64,000 bases of DNA from contig WTPW01000444.1 in the NCBI GenBank assembly GCA_009809945.1, positions 315,440-379,439 of the forward strand, written 5' to 3'. A program made the position numbers and the translations under genes. The notes under the pieces are model-generated. The model saw only the letters and a list, made by a program, of their open reading frames with translations. It searched no databases and had not been told where the DNA came from. Shown piece after piece: positions 47,620-59,109 of the stretch (position 1 is the stretch's first letter; every line of letters begins with the position of its first letter). Source of the DNA: Gigaspora margarita (lineage: Eukaryota; Glomeromycota; Glomeromycetes; Diversisporales; Gigasporaceae).

Positions 47620-49200
47620 AAAATTGATTTGATAGACGTTTTAAAATTTTACAAAACTTTGATCGAAGATATCATNATGCCCTTCTAATCAAATTCAGCA
47701 AACTTTTTTTTATTTTTAATGGATATGAGGTCGGTGTACTACCAGTAGTACAATGCACTACAAAGTGACACTTTTTAAACCCAGTTATCTATTAATTTTA
47801 AAAATTAAATATCTATTTAAATATTATTTTAATATGCTTTAAATCTATACAAATGTATACAACATAATATAATAACTATAAATATTTTCTAAAATTTTAT
47901 ATAATTTTTTTTTTAGGTTAAAAATCTTAGTTTAAACTAGTTTTATATATTGATTACTAGTTACCTTATAAAATAGTTTTGCTTATAAAATTTTTTTTTA
48001 TTAAATAAATTTATTTAAAATTTTAATAAAAGTTATAAAATAAGTTTGCTAATTTAAATTTCAAAATTTCTTTAAAATTGAATATATATATAAAAAATAA
48101 TTTAACTTTAAAATTTTTCTAGTAAATACTATATAAATCTATTTTTAGATTTATATTTAAAATTTAGATACAATTTTTTTAAAGTTTAAAAGAATATAAC
48201 TTAAAATAAACTAATTTGTTATTAAATAAATTTTTATAAACCAAATTAAAAAATAAATTTTTATAATTTTAATTATAAATTTAAAAAATTTAATCAATAA
48301 ATTTTTTTTTAAATATTAGCTAAACTTGCATAGCTCATTATGACTAGTAATAATTTGTAATAAATTTTAAAAAAGCCTATAATATAAGTAATAATTTTTA
48401 CAATATAACTTATAATAATTTTTTAATTATAAATAAGTTTTTAAAGTTTTTATATAATTAAACTTTTAAATTTATAAAATTTATAAATAATTTATAATTT
48501 AGATTAGCTTAAAAGTCTACTACCGGTAGTACACTAAATTTACAAAAATTTACAATTTACTAAAAAATTTTTAATTTAAAAACTTTATTAATAATATCAA
48601 AAAAAATTTTGCTAAACTATTTTTTGACAATTATTAGATTTTTGTATACAAAAATTATTTGAATAAATATTTTTTTGGATTTTTAAAATAGTTAACAAAT
48701 GTACTACCAGTAGTACAAAAAGTGAACTCATATCTATTAATTGTAGAAAGCAGTAGAATTAAAATAAAAAAAGTTTACCGAATTTGATTAGAAGGGCATC
48801 GTGATATCTTCAATCAAATTTTGTAAACAAATTTTTTTGCCGCAGTTTATATTTGATAGATGTTTTAGAATTTTACATAACTTTGATTGAATATCTAGAT
48901 ACTCACCTGACCAAATTCGGCCAACTTTTTTTTTTTATTTTTATTAGAATTCTACTGCTTTCTACAATTAAAAAAAAAAAGTTGATCAAATTTAGTCAGA
49001 TGGGTGTCAAGATATATTCAATCAAAGTTTTGTAAACAATTTTTTCACCGCAGCTTATATATTTGATAGACAGAATTTTACAAAACTTTGATTATATACT
49101 AACACCCACCTGACCAAATTCGGTCAACTTCTTTTTATTAAAAAAAGTTGATCGAATTTAGTCAGGTGGGTGTCAAGATATATTTGATCAAAGTACTAGG
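47620..49200. repeat. Chain of hairpins (foldback array)
   Basis: Three successive inverted pairs share ACTTTGATYGAAGATATC, a CACCTGACCAAATTCGG word and AAACTTTTTTT loops: 47640-48830, 48870-49050, 49075-49195. The first pair has its loop enlarged by an AT-rich element. Words and plan are related to 12741-13037, and less clearly to 2140-2860. Confidence 0.65.
47718..48739. mobile_element. AT-rich element with CTACTACCAGTAGTA ends
   Basis: About 1.0 kb, extremely AT-rich, occupies the loop of the first hairpin. GTACTACCAGTAGTAC occurs near both ends (47737 and 48700) and as CTACTACCGGTAGTAC near 48518. ATGGATATGAG and, reversed, ATAGATATGAG form the outer borders. No coding frame. Whether it is mobile is uncertain. 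Confidence 0.5.
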
Positions 49201-49259
49201 AACTGAGTAAAACGAAGTGTACTGTATAACAAAGAAATGGTATATGTTTCCAAAATCTA

Positions 49260-49620
49260 ATTTTCGATTGGTCAGCATGTAAGAATATTAGTTGGGTCAA
49301 AATTATTGACTGACTAAGCTGATTTTATAAAAATCATCTAAGCTGGCTTAGCTGACTAAATATTAAAGATAAATACTGCAAGAAGAAAATCGAGCAAGCT
49401 AAACTAAGCTGATAAAGTTATCAGCTTGATCATACCCGAAAAATTATGATCAGCTAAAATCACTATATTCATCTACTAAATAAATTTATTTTGTAGCAGA
49501 AACTACATAGTTGCTGAATAATATATAGTTATTTAGCAAGAACTATCATAGTAAGCTGCCGGATAAAGTAATTTACTTAGTAAGTTACCGATAGGTGGTT
49601 TGGTCACAAAATAAAAATTA
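49260..49620. repeat. AGCTGACTAAGCT word cluster
   Basis: Some ten AGCTG/CAGCT and TTAGCT/AGCTAA words in both orientations, with TAGTTGGGTCA at the left and CACATCACTA near 49730 as possible but unproven ends. A related cluster is at 57340-57600. Confidence 0.45.
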
Positions 49621-49820
49621 CAAACAATTGTAATTTACAACCTGGTTTTAGACTAAATTATATAATAAATTTTGCAAAAAATTTTTTATAGGATAGATGG
49701 CCCAGTCAACCAGGTAGTTTTGTTATCTGCCCACATCACTAGTTATGAGCTAATATATAAATTTGACTTTATACTATTGAAAAAAGAAAATCAGTATGTT
49801 ATGTGCCAATGTGTAAATTA

Positions 49821-50271
49821 ATTTTATACTATTAAAAAAGAAAATAACATTCGGTATGGTATAAGTCAATTAAATTAAAGTGTCATAATTAGCTTTATAA
49901 AAAAAATTATGCCATATTTGACTTTATAATCAAAATATCGAATTAAAGCCTGTTATAATATAGTATAATATAAAATAAATTTCTTATAAATAGATACTAA
50001 TTGTATAAAAAGCAGCTTGTTGCTTACAATAGTAACTTATTATTTNATTTTATACTATTAAAAAAGAAAATAACATTCGGTATGGTATAAGTCAATTAAA
50101 TTAAAGTGTCATAATTAGCTTTATAAAAAAAATTATGCCATATTTGACTTTATAATCAAAATATCGAATTAAAGCCTGTTATAATATAGTATAATATAAA
50201 ATAAATTTCTTATAAATAGATACTAATTGTATAAAAAGCAGCTTGTTGCTTACAATAGTAACTTATTATTT
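49821..50271. repeat. Exact 225-bp tandem duplication around an N
   Basis: 49821-50045 and 50047-50271 are identical, separated only by the N at 50046. Perfect identity in such a decayed region together with the N points to an assembly join rather than biology. Confidence 0.9.
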
Positions 50272-50288
50272 TACAAATTATTAAAAAT

Positions 50289-53200
50289 GTCTCGAAAACA
50301 AATGCAAAAGATATTTTAGAAACCATTAGCCAAGATTCATCCAATCAATCTAAATCTTCTACTTCAACTTCTAATCGATTACCTACTTCAACACATCGAA
50401 TACGTAAGAGAGTTAGATGCTATTGCCCAAAGTGTAAAGGCAAATTTGTTGATCCTCGTACAAAAGAGCAACATTCTTTAACTACTAGCCAACAATTGCC
50501 TCAAACAGAATTAAATGAATTAAGACAACCAACTCTAACTTCAGAATTAAATGTTCTAAGTCAACAAACAGTTACAACAGTTGATTCATGGTCAGATATA
50601 GAAAGAGAGGACAATGAACCTTCTTCACCTGGCCTTAATGATGAACCTTTATCTAGCCTTGATATGGATAACTTATCATTTTTACCAAAAAAACGCCAGC
50701 AAACATCAAGTGCTAAAATAAATATTTTAGATATAAAAGAACAAGGTGCTGCTTTAGTAGATAAAAGTAGTGATAATAAAATTATGCTAGATTATAATGA
50801 TGAAGAAGATGATGATGATAATGGCCTATTATCTGAAAAAGAATTAGCATAAGATATTCAGTATAGCAATATTAATGAATTTGAAGTTTTTTCAGCACCA
50901 AATATTGATTATGAAAATGAATTTCAATCTAGACTCAGAGTACCAACTAGTTATGATGATATTTTAATTTGGCTATTAAAATTTCAAAGTGATTTTAAAG
51001 TGTCTGAAACAGGTACTGAAGTATTAACTAAATATATTCGTCAACTATTATGTGAGTATGGTNATNCAAATCTATTTAAAGATTTTCCGAATTCAATGTA
51101 TATGCTTCGAAAATATCTCAAAATTGATAACTTTATAAAATATTCAGTATGTCCAAAATGTGATAAATTATATACTGAAAAAGAGGTTGTTGAATCATGA
51201 AATAATAGTGGACAATTAGCAATAAAAAAATGCAACCATGTTGAATTTCCAAATGTAACTGGATCTAGACAAATAGTTACATGCAATTCAGCATTAGCAA
51301 CACAAAGTCGGTATCTAAGCAGTACAATTAATAAGCTACTTTTACTTTATCCTTTTGCAAGTATCAAAAGTCAACTTGCAAAAATGTATATGCGTCCCAA
51401 TTTTGAGAAATTTTGTCGAAAATGGACCCATCGTACTTTTCCTGAAAGCATTCTTTCAGATATTTATGATGGTCAAGTTTGGAAAACATTTGCTGATAAA
51501 GAATCAATTGGTGATCAATTTTTTACACAAGAATTAGCAGATACACATCTTGGCTTTATATTAAATTTGGACTAGTTTCAGCCATTTGATGGAACTCAGT
51601 ATAGTACTGGTGTAATCTATATGGCTATTTCTAATTTGCCAAGAGAACTTCGATTTAATGCTGAAAATTTGTTAATTCTTGGCATTTTACCAGGTCCAAA
51701 TGAAGTTCATTTACACCATATTAACCATTATCTTGCACCAGTTGTTGATGAACTACTTCAATTTTGGGATAGTATTCAAATTTCAACTTATGAAAACCCA
51801 TCTGGAAAGACAATTCGAGCAGCATTAATTTTATGTTCATGTGATATACCTGCAGCTCGAAAGCTTTGTGGCTATACTTCAGCATTAGCAGCCTGTTATC
51901 ATTGTAAAAAAAAAGCACAATATGAGGATAGACATCATCATTTTGGGGGCATAGATGATATTAATACATGGTTTATTGAACATGACTTAGCTCAGCATCA
52001 ACAAGATGCTAAGCAATGGAGAAGATGTTATACTAAATCAGGCAGAAAACAGCATGAAAACTTACTCATGTTCGGTGGTCTGAGTTGGTTCAATTATCAT
52101 ATTTTAATTCTATTCGTTTTTTGGCTATTGATCCAATGCATTGCCTATTTTTAGGTATTGCAAAATGGATTGTAAAACGATTGTGGGTAGATCATAGAAA
52201 ATTAAATATTAACCAATTAAGGCAAATTCAAAAAACAATGACAGAAATTTAGGTTCCATCTGATATTGGCCGAATTCCAAGAAAAGTAGACTGTGGTGAA
52301 GGATTTGCTAATTTTACTGCTGATGAATAGAGAACTTTTATTTTGATTTATGCAACACCTTGCTTGTGGGATTATCTTCCAGCACCAGATCAAAAAATTC
52401 TTACAAATTTTGTTCGAATTTGTACAATTCTGGTTTGTCAAATTATTGATATAACAGTGTTAGAAGAAGCACATAATTAGTTTATTTTTCTTATTAAGCA
52501 AATTGAAGAAGAATATGGTAAAAAATATATTACACCAAATCTTTATCTAGCACTTCATATTAATCAATGCTGCCTTGACTATGGACCACTTTATGCATTT
52601 TGGTGCTTCTCATTTGAGCGAATAAATGGCTATCTTAGTTCACTTCCAAATAGTCATAGACAAATTGAACCAGAATTAATGCATCGGCTTATGCAAGACT
52701 CTATGGTTAATGATCTAATTAATCAAACTGGTACTATAAAGGGGCTTAATTTACTTTCAGTAAAAAAAACAATTGGAAGTTTAGCAGCATCAGACCAGTT
52801 TGAAACTGATGAATTACAAAGGTTTCTTCAAATGTCAAGGAGCATTGAAACAAGTTCGGCTAGTGGTATTGAAGATTTTTCTGGTGAATTTTTGAGTCCT
52901 TCAAAAATTCATGTAATTATATTTGATGAAATATTAAACATATTATTGGAGTTTTATTCAGCTACTTATCCTGAACATTCATTTCAAATACCATTTAGTG
53001 GTATTAGAAATGAAAAGTCAATCTTAATTTATCCATTTGGAGACCAATTTGGCCATTTGCGAATTGGTTCAGAAATATTTGGATTAGCTATGTCAATTCG
53101 GCATATACGAAGCTCCTTTATTATAGCCAATTTTATTAATCAAGATAGATCTTCTTATGATACATATGTTGGTCAAATACAATATTTTATTCAACATACA

Positions 53201-53488
53201 ATCGATATAAATAATAACCAACTCAAATATAATTTAGCATTTGTGCATTGGCATAAACCAGCATTTAATAGTTTTACAAGATTCTATTTTGGTATAAATG
53301 AGGAAGAAGGTCGATTATGCAATGTTGAACTTTGGACTAAAGACTTTTTTCCAATTAGTCGTGATTGTTTAATACCAGTTCACCAAATTTTAAACCAATT
53401 TGTACCTGGACCTTATAAATTAGCACACAAAAAAAGTTCAAAAGAATATGTTGCTATTATGCCAATTAATAGAAAAATTCATATGTAG
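50289..53488 (+). pseudogene. tnp2-type transposase (CACTA superfamily), broken
   Basis: About 1060 codons. The N-terminus has a Ser/Thr-rich stretch, then CYCPKCKGKF...KEQH (a Cys/His finger), an acidic segment (DDDDNG), and a second CPKCDKLY finger near 51150. The core carries FQPFDG near 51580, LILCSCDIPAARKLCG near 51830, CYHCKKK, AIDPMHCLFLG near 52125 and FERINGYL near 52615, the order of acidic residues expected of tnp2 (Transposase_21). The last part is an open 269-codon frame ending at 53488. Six in-frame stops (TAA near 50849, TGA near 51198, TAG near 51573, 52249, 52328 and 52478) and one frame change near 52064. Five of the stops stand where Trp would fit. The first ATG (50287) is one frame off. 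No CACTA-type ends were found. Relatively young and nearly whole, but inactive as read. Confidence 0.8.
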
Positions 53489-53869
53489 TTTAGTATATTA
53501 TATTAAATTTTTTGTTTAGCTATATATTTGTTATATAACTTTTTAATCTAATTGAATTTATACTAATTTCGAATTTTATTAAAACTCAACTATATATTTA
53601 TTAATTTATGGCTAGTTTCAGATTGAATTTTGTAATAATTCAGACTAGCCAAATTTTATTAGAATTTAACTATCAAATTTTGATAACAATTTAGCCAAAT
53701 TAACTTTTGCTAAAATTCATCTATTAAACTTATAGCTAAATTTAAGTCAATTAAAATTTGTTTAAGTACAATTTAGCCAGATCGAATTTTATTAAAATTT
53801 GATCATTAAAAATTTATAATCAATTTTAAGCTATACAAATTTGTTAGTTAATTAATATTATCTCCCTTC

Positions 53870-55250
53870 TTGGTTAACTGTTTCTCAGAACAACAAAGAC
53901 TTCAGTAATCATATGATCAAAGTTGACCAAAATTTAATTAAATATTCTTGTGCATATATGTATTTGTTTAAATTTATACTCTTTTGTATCTGAACCTATT
54001 AACTAACTAATTAACTTAACTAACTAATTAACTTTAAGCAGCCTTATTTAGAATTTGTCTTATTGAATTTTTTAACCTGAATGAATTTGTTAAAATACAA
54101 CTGTTGAATTTTTGGCTAATTTTAAATCAAATTTATTTAGAATTTACTCTAGATGAATTTTTGAATTTTTNGCTAATTGTAAAACAAATTTATTTAAAAT
54201 TTACTCTAGATAAATTTTGTTAAAATTTGACTGTTGAATTTTTGGCTAATTTTAAATCAGAATTTACTCTGGATGAATTTTGTTAAAATTCGACTATTGA
54301 ATTTTTGGCTAATTATAGATCTGGATGAATTTTGTTAAAATTTGACTATGGCTAATTTTATTTGGTTCACATAACAAGTATTCAGCCTAGGTTAGGCTTA
54401 GCTAGATTAAGTTTAGGTTAGAGCTAGAGTTAGAAGACCAGTTTGTTTAATTCTGGTAAACAAATAACGTCATTATATATTTTATATTTATCATATGATT
54501 GTCAATCACTGTTCTTCAAGTGTCCTATAATTTTAGACCAAATTTATTTGAAATTCATCTGGTTGAATTTTGTTAAAATTCAACCATTGAATTTCTGGCT
54601 ACTTTTAAATTGAATTTACTAAGAATTCATTCTAGTTGAATTTTGTTAAAATTCAACCATTGAATTTCTGGCTACTTTTAAATTGAATTTACTAAGAATT
54701 CATTCTGGTAGAATTTTGTTAAAATTTGAATATTGAATTTTTGGCTAATTTTAGATCAAATTTATTTGAAATTCATCCAGTTTATTTTGTTAAAATTCAA
54801 CTACTAAATTTCTAGCTACTTTTAAATCGAATTTACTAAGAATTCATTCTGGTAGAATTTTGTTAAAATTCGACTATTGAATTTTTAGCTAAGTTTAGAT
54901 TAGATTTATTTAGAATTCATCGTGGTTGAATTTTGTTAAAATTCGACTATTGAATTTTTAGCTAATTTTAGATCAGATTTATTTAGAATTCATCATGGTT
55001 GAATTTTGTTAAAATTCAACCATTGAATTTTTGGCTAATTTTAGATTGAATTTATTTAGAATTCATTATGGTTGAATTTTGTTAAAATTTAACCATTGAA
55101 TTTTTGGCTAATTTTAGATCGAATTTATTTAGAATTCATTGTGGCTGAATTTTGTTAAAATTCAACTGTTGAATTTTTGGCTAATTTTAGATCGAATTTA
55201 CTAATAATTCAGCTATGTCGAATTCTTAATGGTCGAATTTTAAATTTTTG
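53870..55250. repeat. 73-bp minisatellite (GAATTTTGTTAAAATTC unit)
   Basis: From about 54566 to 55220 nine units follow at a regular 72-73-bp spacing (54566, 54639, 54712, 54784, 54856, 54929, 55001, 55074, 55147). Each has GAATTTTGTTAAAATTC (a near-perfect palindrome), ATTGAATTTTTGGCTA and TTTAGAATTCAT. Less regular units extend upstream to about 54060. It starts shortly after the tnp2 reading frame. Confidence 0.85.
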
Positions 55251-55693
55251 ATCCGAATTGATACTGAATTTTATTGAAATTCGACTTGGTCGAATTTATA
55301 GTTTTCGACCAGTGATGGTTAATCTCTAATAATTTGTATTCAAATAATCTGTCAAGTGTAATTAACCTCTAAATTTCATTTTTATCACATAGCTAAACAA
55401 GAAACTATTTAATCATATAGCTAACAGATCATTTACATTACCAAAAATGATCATTGTAAAACTTGTAAAAAGTATTTTTAACTCTTAATGAATTAACACA
55501 GCATGTCAATACTATGCATCAAGAAAGATCAATCTATCCAACAAATATCTCAACAATCATGCTTACAAGGTCCATAAGAAAATTTCAATACCAGAATATT
55601 ATGAAAATTTGTAGGCATGTCTATTATAAGGAAGGTGTCAGAAAATCCTATAAAATAGAAGGCATAGTATTTGAGAAAAATATCAATAAAGGT

Positions 55694-56350
55694 ATTATCC
55701 CTTAAACTGTCCAGATAAGCAGACAAACCTGCTTAAATTTTATAAATTCATATCTGATCTATTTTTTTTAAAAATAAAAATATTTTATAATTTTTTTTAA
55801 ATAAAAAAAACTATGATTATATATTATTTAAGCCTTTATTTTATTTGCTTAATATTTATAAAAAATTTGAGGTTGCTTATAAAAGAAAATTTTATAATTT
55901 TTTAAAAAAATTTTAATTTTAAAAATTTTTTTTTTTTAGTTTTACTTAATAAAATTTAAGATTTAATCCCTATTACATTAATTCAAAGTTGTAGACAATT
56001 TAAAATTAAACTACTTTTATTATTATAACTTTTATAATTTATTAAGCAAAATTTAGACTTTACTTAGTAGTAACTAAAAAATTTCTCTTCGGGGACATAT
56101 AAAATTTTAAGAAACTTTTTAAAATTTTAATAGTAAAATTAAAAAATAAGTTTTGTTAAAAAATGTAATATCTTGATCAAAATTAAAGATAGAATAATAA
56201 AATTTAAATATATTATTTATAAAAGGAATATCTTTAATTTTATTTGATAAATAGAGGGTCAAGCTTAAATAAATTTTAAGAAAACTTAAAAAAACTTTTA
56301 AAAAATGATTTAAGCAGGCAAATTTGCCTACTAGATAGTTTAAGGGATAA
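55694..56350. mobile_element. AT-rich element with CCCTTAAACT inverted ends
   Basis: About 650 bp. The left end reads TTATCCCTTAAACTGTCCAG and the right end reversed TTATCCCTTAAACTATCTAG, continuing through AAATYTGCCTGCTTAAAT over about 45 bp. Interior very AT-rich, no protein. Target duplication not clear. Confidence 0.65.
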
Positions 56351-56419
56351 GCAATATAGATAATAATATGCTAGTTTTTTTTTTTGAAACTTAATCAAAT
56401 AAAATAAATAGATCTAAAT

Positions 56420-56720
56420 ATGGATCAAGAAATAATAAATGTGATATTGGATAAAGAAATGTTAGTAAGCTTCAAAAGTAATAATGATTTTGTCCTGAAA
56501 CCCTTTAAAAAGCAATGATAGAGATGTTTTAGATTTATTAAAGAAATAAATAAACCAGAACATATAACAAAATAGTCAAATAATACCTACTATAATTTTA
56601 TAGAATTAATATTAGAGAATAATATTTCTAACAATATTAGTAACAAAATAAACAAGCTTCTTATTGAGTATAATAATTAGAAAGCATTATGATTAGAGTG
56701 GTAACATATATTATACTATA
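56420..56720 (+). pseudogene. Decayed short coding remnant, unknown
   Basis: Read in one frame from MDQEIINVILDKEM the sequence stays protein-like for about 95 codons (FIKEINKPEH, LILENNISNN, KINKLLIEYNN) with five or six stops, all TGA or TAG, at points where Trp is plausible. No family recognised; probably transposon-derived. Confidence 0.35.
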
Positions 56721-56880
56721 GCCCTACTTCTTTTTCTCCTATATAAGAGAAATTTGATTGGCTGTTATTAATTTATATATTTAATATAAGATATCAAAGA
56801 CACTCTTTTCTTTAAAATATTATGTAATATTTGTTACTACACTTACCAAAATTAACTAAGTTAGTAAAATTAAGGGTATA

Positions 56881-57045
56881 GGACCTATAGCCGAGTGGTT
56901 TAGGCACCTATTCTGATACTAGAGGTTCCTGGTTCAAATCCTAGTAGAAGTAAAATCTACAAATGTTTGGTTCATACTCAGTGGAAGTTCATGTGAATAC
57001 TAGTTTATAAGAAGTCTCTGGAATAGCAGTCTTTGTAGAAAAAAG
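56881..57045 (+). mobile_element. tRNA-derived SINE candidate
   Basis: A perfect pol III A box TAGCCGAGTGG (56888-56898) and B box GGTTCAAATCC (56931-56941) lie 32 bp apart with a good D-stem (GCC/GGC), as in Leu/Ser-type tRNA. The acceptor and T stems pair poorly, so it is not a working tRNA. About 100 bp of unrelated body and an A-rich tail (AAAAAAGAAAAC near 57040) follow, as in a SINE. Confidence 0.5.
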
Positions 57046-57339
57046 AAAACATCATATATTTGGTGAGAAAAGCAGTAAACACAAGTATGGTGCAAGAAAA
57101 TTATTATTAGCTAGAAACGCCTCTGGCATATACAAAAGAAACCAAATAAAAACTATAAATGCAGAGAGAAGATAATAGTTGCTATACTTGGAAACTCAAA
57201 AGCAAAATGCACTGGGCTAGTAGTAGAAATATGATAGAGTATGCAAAAGCCAAAATAGAACACCAACAGAAACCACTAATCACTTTAGATAAAAACTAAA
57301 AGTAGTCTAGTACTATAATCCTAGTTGGAAATAGTGATT

Positions 57340-57600
57340 TAACCTAGATAATACAGCTGTAGCTAAGCTGGCTTAGCTGGCTAAACTAGCCAATATAATG
57401 CAATTAGCTGGCTAATGCTGCTAAAAGCTAACTATTATAAGAATCTGATAAATTCTAAAAAGAAAATAAATGGGCATAGAGTATGGGTCAAATATTCTAA
57501 AATATTCTAAATGCAGATCAATCATTAGCTATTAGTCAGCCACTTAGCCAATGATTTAGTTAGCTGGCTAAGCCAGGTGACTAAACTATGTGGCTTAAAT
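57340..57600. repeat. AGCTGGCTAA word cluster
   Basis: Dense AGCTGGCTTAGCTGGCTAA-type words at 57360-57430 and again, with TTAGCCAA and GTTAGCTGGC, at 57530-57600, in both orientations. Possible subterminal repeats of one small element of about 250 bp; ends not found. Confidence 0.5.
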
Positions 57601-57949
57601 TACTAGTCTTCAGATATGCAACATAGTTTATACCTTACCAACACTCAAGAGTCTCCTTATATAATAGTTGACTAGCATACTGTTATCTAAAAAATGTTAA
57701 TTAGTAAGGTAAAACACTATAAATTAGATAGTTAATAGAAATTAAGGAACTATTATGGTAATCTGCTAGGGTTGAAAAGAAATTATTTGTAATAGAAAAT
57801 TTGATGCCTTCTTATTCATCAAACAAGAAGTAAATTAAGCAATGATTTATGAATGCTATGAATGATCTCTAATCACCTGTCTGGGAGTTACTAAGACCAG
57901 TATAAAAGATGTAGTGAATGCAGAGGTAGAATAATAAAGTAGGTCTAAT

Positions 57950-58241
57950 AGGACCCCGGACATCTAGTATAGAGGTCATACTTGAAATTTTTTAGCAAAA
58001 AACCTAAAATTTGAGAAGCAAAAAACAGATTTTGCCAATTATCTTGGCATTCAGAGTCCAATTTGAATGAACTTTTTTTTAAAATGAAGCTCTTAGTGAG
58101 GCGCATCTAAAAAAAAATTTATTCAATTCTGATCACTGGATTAGAAGTTATTAAAATAAATAGATTTTGTTATTTTCAGCAAATTAGGTCAAAATTGGCC
58201 AAAATCCAGTTATGATCTATATGAGAAATGTCCGGGGTCCT
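57950..58241. mobile_element. hAT-like MITE, family A copy 2
   Basis: 292 bp, same 14-bp inverted ends AGGACCCCGGACAT as 42030-42326, flanked by GGTCTAAT and GGTCTGAT (8 bp, one mismatch). Shares GTGAGGCGCATCTAA and AAATTAGGTCAAAATTGGCC with copy 1. Confidence 0.9.
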
Positions 58242-59109
58242 GGTCTGATGCATAAATCCTAGGGTAAAAACATATGGGTTTTACAAAACAGATAGAGTAA
58301 AACTTGAGAATAAATTGGTCCTAAGTTTAAGATAGATATCTGAGTTTGTATTTGTAATTACATATATAATAAAATCATATATAAATAATAATAAAAATCA
58401 TGAACAAAGAGTTTACTCTCTAAAAAAAAAATAAAAATAAAAATAAAAAAATAAAACTAAAAAAATTAAGATATTAAATTACCTAAATCAAATAGAATCT
58501 AAAATTCTAAATTCTCTTGAACACATCTATTCAAAATACTTCTTTAGAATCAAAGTCTTAACTAATAATCTTTATACAATAGAAAATCTTTATATTTGAT
58601 ATCCTTATTTATATTCTACATCAAATTGTTCTCACTGTTCAAATACTGAAATACTTAGCACCTACTAATTTGCACTAAAACAGTAATAATATTCAACAAT
58701 CTGTTGTAAACATAATTATTATCTTTTAAAATTACCTCTGTATCTTAAATTACCATTTTTAATATCCATTTTCATTTTATACTTAACACATCTAACCCAC
58801 ATTTTAATCTTATCTTATACTATATTATTGGAATTTTTCTTCTAATACCTTTGAAAACATTAAATTACTTATTGCTAAACAAACATAACCATTTTTTACT
58901 ACTCTATCTAATAATATTTTATATTGCTTCCAAAATGAAGGTTGGTTTGGTGATTGAACCCAGGTTGGTGTTAACTGGGTCACCTGCGGGTGGGTTGGGT
59001 GATCCATATTGAGTTGTAGTAACCCAGGTGGTCAACCCGCGGGTTGACCTGTATGTATATGCAGTATTTGTCACTTGACCATATCTCCATGACTATGTAA
59101 TAGACTATA

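Noticed and set aside
50289-53488. Recoding of TAG or TGA as Trp to explain in-frame stops
   Set aside because: The membrane-protein genes and many codons in the same element use TGG normally, and the membrane-protein frame has no internal stop; mutation is the simpler explanation.
53870-55250. CRISPR-like array
   Set aside because: Regular 73-bp units, but spacers are not unique and the context is eukaryotic; it is a minisatellite.
56881-56955. Functional tRNA gene (Leu or Ser type)
   Set aside because: T stem and acceptor stem do not pair and no clear anticodon loop can be drawn; a SINE head or tRNA relic fits better.
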